Shown: piece after piece, positions 58,971-64,000 of the stretch
How the letters are laid out: each line of letters starts with the position of its first letter
How positions within the stretch are numbered: position 1 is the stretch's first letter
Source of the DNA: Coffea arabica
Lineage: Eukaryota; Streptophyta; Magnoliopsida; Gentianales; Rubiaceae
Direction: 5' to 3'
NCBI RefSeq assembly: GCF_036785885.1
Contig: NC_092323.1
Span: 806,001 to 870,000, forward strand
DNA: 64,000 nucleotides
The notes under the pieces: generated by a model
Database searches by the model: none
Seen by the model: only the letters and a program-made list of their open reading frames with translations
What the model was told of the DNA's origin: nothing
Translations under genes and position numbers: made by a program

Positions 58971-60171
58971 ATGGCCGAGAGTGGTGTAAAACAACCATTG
59001 TTAACTGAATCACTTGATGTTGCGCCAAAAACTAACCAAAAAATTAATCACAGAAGAAGATTCCGCCGATGCAAAAGTGCACCACTAGCAGAATTTACCC
59101 CTGGAGAATTGAATGGAAAGGATGGCTCACTTCCTCGGTCTGAATCGATCTTCAATAAACTCCATCCAAGTATAAGGAAGGTTGCCATTTTCTTATTCTT
59201 GTACCTGGCTGTAGGCGCCTTCTGCTTTTACATTGTTAGGCACCAGATTGCAGGAGAAAGGACTGATGGAGTTCTTGATTCGGTTTACTTTTGCATCGTG
59301 ACAATGACCACTGTGGGATATGGAGACCTTGTGCCTAACAGTGTAGCTACGAAACTGCTAGCCTGTGTTTTTGTATTCTCAGGGATGGCATTAGTTGGTC
59401 TGATGCTGAGCAGAGGAGCAGATTACTTAGTAGAGAAGCAGGAGGTATTGTTGGTCAAAGCATTGAATTTACGCCCAAAAGTTGGACCAACAGAAACGAC
59501 GGAGGAGATTGAAACACAAAAGGTCAGCTACAAGTGTGCAACAGTATTTATCTTTTTGCTGGTGCTAATAGTAGTTGGGACAGCCTTCCTGACCATAGTT
59601 GAGAAACTAGACATTGTTGATGCCTTTTACTGCGTCTGCTCCACCATCACAACCCTTGGTTACGGGGATAAAAGTTTCTCGACCAAGGCTGGGCGTATTT
59701 TTGCAATTTTTTGGATTTTGATGAGTACACTTTGTTTGGCTCAATTTTTCCTTTATATTGCTGAGCTGAACACTGAGAAGAGACGGAAGGAACTGGTTAG
59801 ATGGGTCCTTACTAAGCCGATGACCAACGTGGATCTTGAAGCTGCTGATCTTGATGATAATGGTATAGTTGGGTGAGTATATCTGCTGCCTAGAATTGAT
59901 TCTGCAAACTCTTATTGCTGGTTCTTTTGTCGCTGGGCTCCTCATTTACTAAGTTGTTGCCAGATATTAAGGGGCTTTGTTTTCCAATTACTAATTACCT
60001 TTTTCTTGCTTGTATGATAGTGCTGCTGAGTTTGTCATATACAAGCTCAAAGAGATGGGAAAGATCAGCCAAGAAGATATCTCAGTTGTGCTGGAAGAAT
60101 TTGAATATCTTGACGTTGATCAGTCTGGAACTTTGTCAACCTCTGACATATCCCTCGCCCAATCATCTTAA
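58971..60171 (+). CDS. TPK1: Two-pore potassium channel, TPK1/KCO1 type
   Basis: Vacuolar K+ channel gated by cytosolic Ca2+. Coding exons 58971-59872 and 60021-60171 give 350 residues. The N-terminus carries RRCKSAP (32-38), a variant of the RSxSxP 14-3-3 binding motif in this family. Pore 1 has TVGYGD at 114-119 and pore 2 TLGYGD at 228-233, each with two flanking membrane segments. The C-terminal tail holds two EF-hand loops, D293-E304 (DLDDNGIVGAAE) and D332-D343 (DVDQSGTLSTSD); the intron splits the first one. The start is the ATG at 58971, which gives MAESGVKQPLL as in the family. An upstream in-frame ATG (58923) lies before a likely splice acceptor (58947-58948) and is probably not coding. 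Confidence 0.95.
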
Positions 60172-61334
60172 ACTGCGATGTGATTACCTTATCTTTGAAA
60201 AAAAAAAAAAAAATAGTGATGATATCCTGTCTGCTAGTTGCTTGTCGTCATATAGAAATTCTTCTTTGTTGTCTACCATGCTTCACGCAGAAGCATGCTC
60301 CTTTCAACCTGTCATGAATGTAAATGAACTTGATGTTCTTGTCTCAGAACTGTGGGATGATGGCACAAGTTCTTTCTTCATGATGAGTATTTAGAAAGAG
60401 TTAGCGAATTCAGTCACCGGACGCGTTAACATCTCCTGTAGGGGCTTCCAAGATTGTCAGTTTGTTCTATGTTCAATTGCAGTCCCATTAAAGATAGACC
60501 TCTCCAATAGAGCTATTCGATTATGCACGTAACTAAATGGATATGCCCACCACCCATAAGCCCACAGGATCGGAGGCGTAGCAGCCCTCTGAAGCTCCAT
60601 TCCCCGCTGGTTACGGGCCAGTTTGGATAGCGTCCGTTTGGAACAAGGTAAAAGTCTTATTTATCCCCGCCCCTATTTATATCTACTTAAAAAAATTTTC
60701 AACTTTTCTTTTTTCTTTTTTTTTTTCTTCAAGTGTAATGGAATTAGAATCTCCCAACTACACTATTGTCTTTCTTTCCCGGTGCTGCCCCAACCCATCC
60801 CTCCTCCTATCTAATGAAAGTTAATCAGTAAAGTAAAGGCCAACAACCTAAGAATATTGTCCATTTTAAGACAGCTTCATAATTTCCGACCTGATGAAAA
60901 AGACTGGCACCTAACCCATGATTACTCTTGTTTAGACATCACGAAAACTTGGTGTTGCCAACAAGAGTATAGATGAATGCAGAGTGCCCAACTATTGGAG
61001 GTTGGCTGGACGAAATATTTGATGCAGAGGCAGACGACAGACCAATATTTACCTAAAATCTTTTACTTTGTCATATTTAATTACTTTAAATTGTTGTTAA
61101 AACCCATGATTTAGTCAACAATCATCCATGTTGACTTCGTACATCAGTCCAATTGGATGGAATACAAGTAATTCAAAGAGCCTTTAATCTAGCAACTGAA
61201 TTTGAGATTCCAAAAACCCACAAAATCCTGACTTCTTAAATTTCGGACAAATAAATAACAATATTGGAGCAATTTCCTTAAGAGTTGCTTGGCGGCCAAC
61301 CATGATAATATTTTGTGCTTTTTTTCTTGTGCAT

Positions 61335-61565
61335 AGAAAGCTAAGGCCTTTTTGGATTGCAATTTTTCACCTAAAAAGTTTTACAATTTCGTTAAATTAT
61401 ATCATTTTTTAATTTCACATTATATCAAACTATTATGGTATTACTGCGGTCCTCATAAACATATTTTTCAACTCACCTTTTTATATTTCTAACCATTTTC
61501 TTTATCTCAAATCCATCGTATCACATAAAGTGTTACGGTAATTATCATTACAAATGAATAATAGT
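61335..61565 (-). mobile_element. Degenerate GTTTGGAT-family MITE
   Basis: Begins GGCCTTTTTGGATTGCAATT and holds an inverted variant of the core (tttatctcaaatccatcgta, then tcacataaagtgttacggta). The right terminus is eroded. Confidence 0.55.
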
Positions 61566-62200
61566 AGTCTATCCTAACAAATTCATAACCATTCAAAGGG
61601 TTCGGCAAATAATTTTCATACTTGAAATTCACAAATTGAATACGGTCGTCGTTGCTTCATAAACATCTACGCAATAATAAAAATCATCAAGGGATTGGGC
61701 AAAGATTAAGAAAAAAGCTAAAGTCATTATTGTCCCGACATGGAGAAATGAGCGGACGGACCTAAGTCCTTTCTAAGGTATTGTCAGCCAACAGTGTCCG
61801 TCGATGTCAAATCACAGTCAAACGAGCGTCTCCAACTCTACTCTAATTCAACCCCTTTCATCATTTCCACATTGATTGAGAAAACCAATGGAATAAAAAC
61901 AAAAAAAAGTACTGCCCCTTGCCGAAAGCAAAATCCCATTTTACTATGAACCACCACCAAATTCAAAATATGTGTACCAATTGTAACTTCTGCCAGAAAA
62001 ATTGCACTTGGTGATACTCAAAGTGGTGAGAATAATTGTACGTTAAACAACATATGAACCACCCAAACGAAAAGGAATTAGGGGACCCAACTATCAAGCA
62101 GCAAGAGTGATCTGAACGACATTTATTTAATTTCTGCAATATACAATTCCCAACCTGTCAAAGTCCTTGATCTCCTTAAACTACAAACAATAATAATGTC

Positions 62201-62222
62201 GAGAGAGAGAGAGAGAGAGAGA
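62201..62222 (+). repeat. (GA)11 microsatellite
   Basis: Uninterrupted GA repeat; CT on the strand of the neighbouring gene, within its probable 3' UTR. Confidence 0.9.
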
Positions 62223-62290
62223 AAAATCCAAGGAAAGAGAGAAACGTTAGAAACTAGCAATTGATTTATGCAGTTACTACACCATGCTTT

Positions 62291-62665
62291 TTACTCGTCA
62301 TCATTTTCTGCTATTCCTTTTCCTTTTGCTGCTGCTGCTGCTGATGCTGGTGCTGATACGGCTGCCTCCTCTGCTGAATCATGTTCATCTACTTGGGTTT
62401 GGAGATTATCTGGCTCGCCAGCCACGTAATCTAAAATCCCTTCACCGGCTTTTTCAACCGAAGCCTCCGGAGGCGGCGGAGAAATCCGGCCAAACACCAC
62501 TATGGCCACCAGGAAAAGAGCCGTTGAGACCAAAAGGGGCCAAAAGTACTTGAGAATATCTAGGAAACTGGGTGCGAGATAGACCAGAAAAATAAGTAAA
62601 AGGCTTAAAATGGCCCCAATTAAGATATGCACCTTGAACTTCAAAAGCTTTTCTGGGATATCCAT
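62291..62665 (-). CDS. Small two-segment membrane protein, function unknown
   Basis: Intronless frame of 124 residues. Two hydrophobic segments (VHILIGAILSLLLIFLVYLA, about 12-31, and YFWPLLVSTALFLVAIVVFG, about 40-59) are followed by a proline-rich turn and an acidic, Ala-rich tail of about 60 residues ending AENDDE. The ATG at 62665 is preceded by a CT-rich minus-strand leader (62666-62760), as in plant 5' UTRs. The layout is like a group of short plant transmembrane proteins without known function. I recognise no domain. Codon use and the clean frame support a real gene. Confidence 0.75.
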   Translation of the reverse strand: MDIPEKLLKFKVHILIGAILSLLLIFLVYLAPSFLDILKYFWPLLVSTALFLVAIVVFGRISPPPPEASVEKAGEGILDYVAGEPDNLQTQVDEHDSAEEAAVSAPASAAAAAKGKGIAENDDE

Positions 62666-64000
62666 AGCCGCTGAGATGGAGGTAGAGATGGGCTTGTGAT
62701 AGGCTGTTGCGGGTTTCTGTGAGAAAGAGAGAGAAGGAAGAGAGGGAGTGGGGGCCTGAGGTTTTGGAGGCTTTTATCTTTCTTGCAGAGATTCTCTGGC
62801 CGGGAAAATTTTTTTGCCCTTTTTCTAAGGCTTTGAACTTCGAAGACTGTAAATATGGTGCAGTCTATTTTCGTGCCTTTATTTTAAAAGATTGAGATTT
62901 TGTTCCCATATTACCCATGAGGTTTTTTTTTGGAGGGGGTGGGGGGAGGGGAGAAGGAACCCCTGACAGGCTCCAAAACATGCCAAAATGAAAAGGAAAA
63001 TAAAGGACCATAAAAATGGTAAAATCCTGTCCATTTTTTCTGACCTTAGCAAGAACAACCATCTATCTATTCACACGATCCTTCCACAACATGTGAAGGC
63101 AATTGAAGACTTGACGTACAAGCATTTGTATGGACAGTAGTTAATTTAGATGATTTATTTGAATTAATTAATATAGTATTTTTTGTGATGTGATGTATAT
63201 GAGATAAAAAATGATTGAAAAAATAAAAAGGTAATTAAAATTTGTGAAATAAATTATTTTTTTTTTCAAATCATCTCAATCCAAACACACTTCGATTAAC
63301 CTTTTTTTTCGTTCATTCATAAATGGTTGAATTTATGGAAGGATTTTGATTCACTTTTTATATTTGTGGATGCAAGAAGAAAGTGACAAAAGCCTATAAA
63401 AATGATTAAATTTTTTTATAAGTATTAAAAATGATTAACTAAAATACATTTTAGCATTAAAAGTTTGGAACTAATTAATACGTTTGAATGCTCTCAATAC
63501 TTGTCTTAGGTCTGTTTGATAACATAAAAAAGTGCTGAAACTTAACCTTTTCATACATTCAGATGTGTTTGAGTATTTGATAAATGAAAATTTATCTATT
63601 GAACTTATTAATCAGTGCTGAACTTGTGTGTATTTTTTTCAGCACAAGAATCATAACTGAATGCTTAATTTTGATAAGAATCAATAAAATTATTTCAACT
63701 ATCTTATTTTATCTACCAAATCTACCCTTATTTGTTAATTATATTCAAAATTCTTATCTAATTAAACAATCTGATATTTTCTATCTAACGATTTTCTATT
63801 CTCTTTTCTCCCTTTTCAATGACTTTCACTTATTCTACATACTCCTCATATAATATATTTCATTTTTTATATTAATTTGATTTAAAAATAAATATTGTCA
63901 TTTTCATATCTAACAATTTTAAACTAATTAAATCATAGATTCTATTTCTTTTTTGAATGAAAGGATATAAAGGCAAAATTATCAAATTAAGCTTATTAAG
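62666..64000. other. Terminal intergenic region; one MITE
   Basis: Promoter side of the small membrane protein gene, a G-rich stretch near 62934-62952, the MITE at 63127-63290 and AT-rich DNA to the window end. No coding region. Confidence 0.45.
63127..63290 (+). mobile_element. GTTTGGAT-family MITE
   Basis: Holds a well-kept core (ttttttgtgatgtgatgtat, atgagataaaaaatgattga, aaaaaggtaattaaaatttg) and ends ATCCAAACACA. The left arm (agatgatttatttga) pairs with the right arm (caaatcatct). Confidence 0.7.

Larger units (their letters stand above)
60172..62290. other. Intergenic between TPK1-like and small membrane protein genes
   Basis: The start holds the TPK1 3' UTR and the end the 3' UTR of the gene at 62291, including a GA microsatellite (62201-62222). 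A degenerate GTTTGGAT-family MITE lies at about 61335-61565. No coding region is supported. Confidence 0.45.

Noticed and set aside
60011-60394. Long plus-strand frame over the TPK1 second exon and 3' flank
   Set aside because: The true exon (60021-60171) is read in another frame that encodes the second EF-hand; the long frame is a shadow.
1-64000. CRISPR arrays, operons or prokaryotic systems
   Set aside because: All genes are plant nuclear genes with introns; no direct-repeat-spacer arrays or bacterial gene clusters were seen.
1-64000. tRNA or other structured RNA genes
   Set aside because: No cloverleaf or known RNA motif was recognised by eye; a tRNAscan/Infernal run would be needed to exclude them.

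Overview
This window is nuclear DNA of a flowering plant. The genes are multi-exon with GT-AG introns and encode plant-specific families: a plastid-type serine acetyltransferase, plastid ribosomal protein S10, a QUARTET1-type pectinesterase, a BAH/agenet protein, a TPK potassium channel, isoprenylated heavy-metal-domain proteins and SPO11-1. The AT-rich intergenic DNA is full of small non-autonomous DNA transposons. Gene content and protein similarity point to a eudicot. The repeat style recalls asterids such as Rubiaceae, but I cannot prove the species.

Layout. 0.5-1.8 kb: intronless serine acetyltransferase (-). 2.6-4.2 kb: a 5'-truncated LINE with target-site duplications. 7.9-10.3 kb: plastid ribosomal protein S10 (-, 3 exons). 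12.6-14.4 kb: QRT1-type pectinesterase (+, 5 exons). Then four minus-strand genes in a row: BAH/agenet protein (15.0-18.7, 6 exons), WSS1-like DNA-protein crosslink protease (21.7-23.7, 3 exons), ZIP11-type zinc transporter (24.9-26.8, 3 exons) and TIM50 (30.3-35.0, 9 exons). 35-39 kb is transposon-rich, with a hAT element nested in another MITE and two Stowaway elements. 39.4-40.2 kb: acidic DUF761-type protein (+). 41.4-41.8 kb: a Mutator-type foldback with a perfect 9-bp target duplication. 43.8-50.7 kb is a locally duplicated zone: an unknown duplicated segment and two HIPP-type metallochaperone genes in tandem (-). 51.7-56.1 kb: SPO11-1 (-, 15 exons). 59.0-60.2 kb: TPK1-type vacuolar K+ channel (+, 2 coding exons). 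62.3-62.7 kb: a small membrane protein (-). The last 1.3 kb is AT-rich intergenic DNA.

The genes are ordinary housekeeping or development genes and do not form one pathway. The order is informative, though. From memory of Arabidopsis locus numbers, the set looks like the union of three Arabidopsis regions (SERAT2;1-WSS1-ZIP11-TIM50, SERAT2;2-RPS10-SPO11-1, QRT1-TPK1). This would make the window a less fractionated version of an ancestral block.

I found no new multi-gene system. The observations most worth checking are in SPO11-1 (a decayed 59-nt duplicate of exon 10 that keeps both splice sites, and a 17-nt microexon with two competing donors) and in one HIPP paralogue, whose CaaX box is hidden by exactly one extra tryptophan codon. 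All exon models were made by hand from splice sites, reading frame and remembered family sequences. They are internally frame-consistent but not supported by transcripts.
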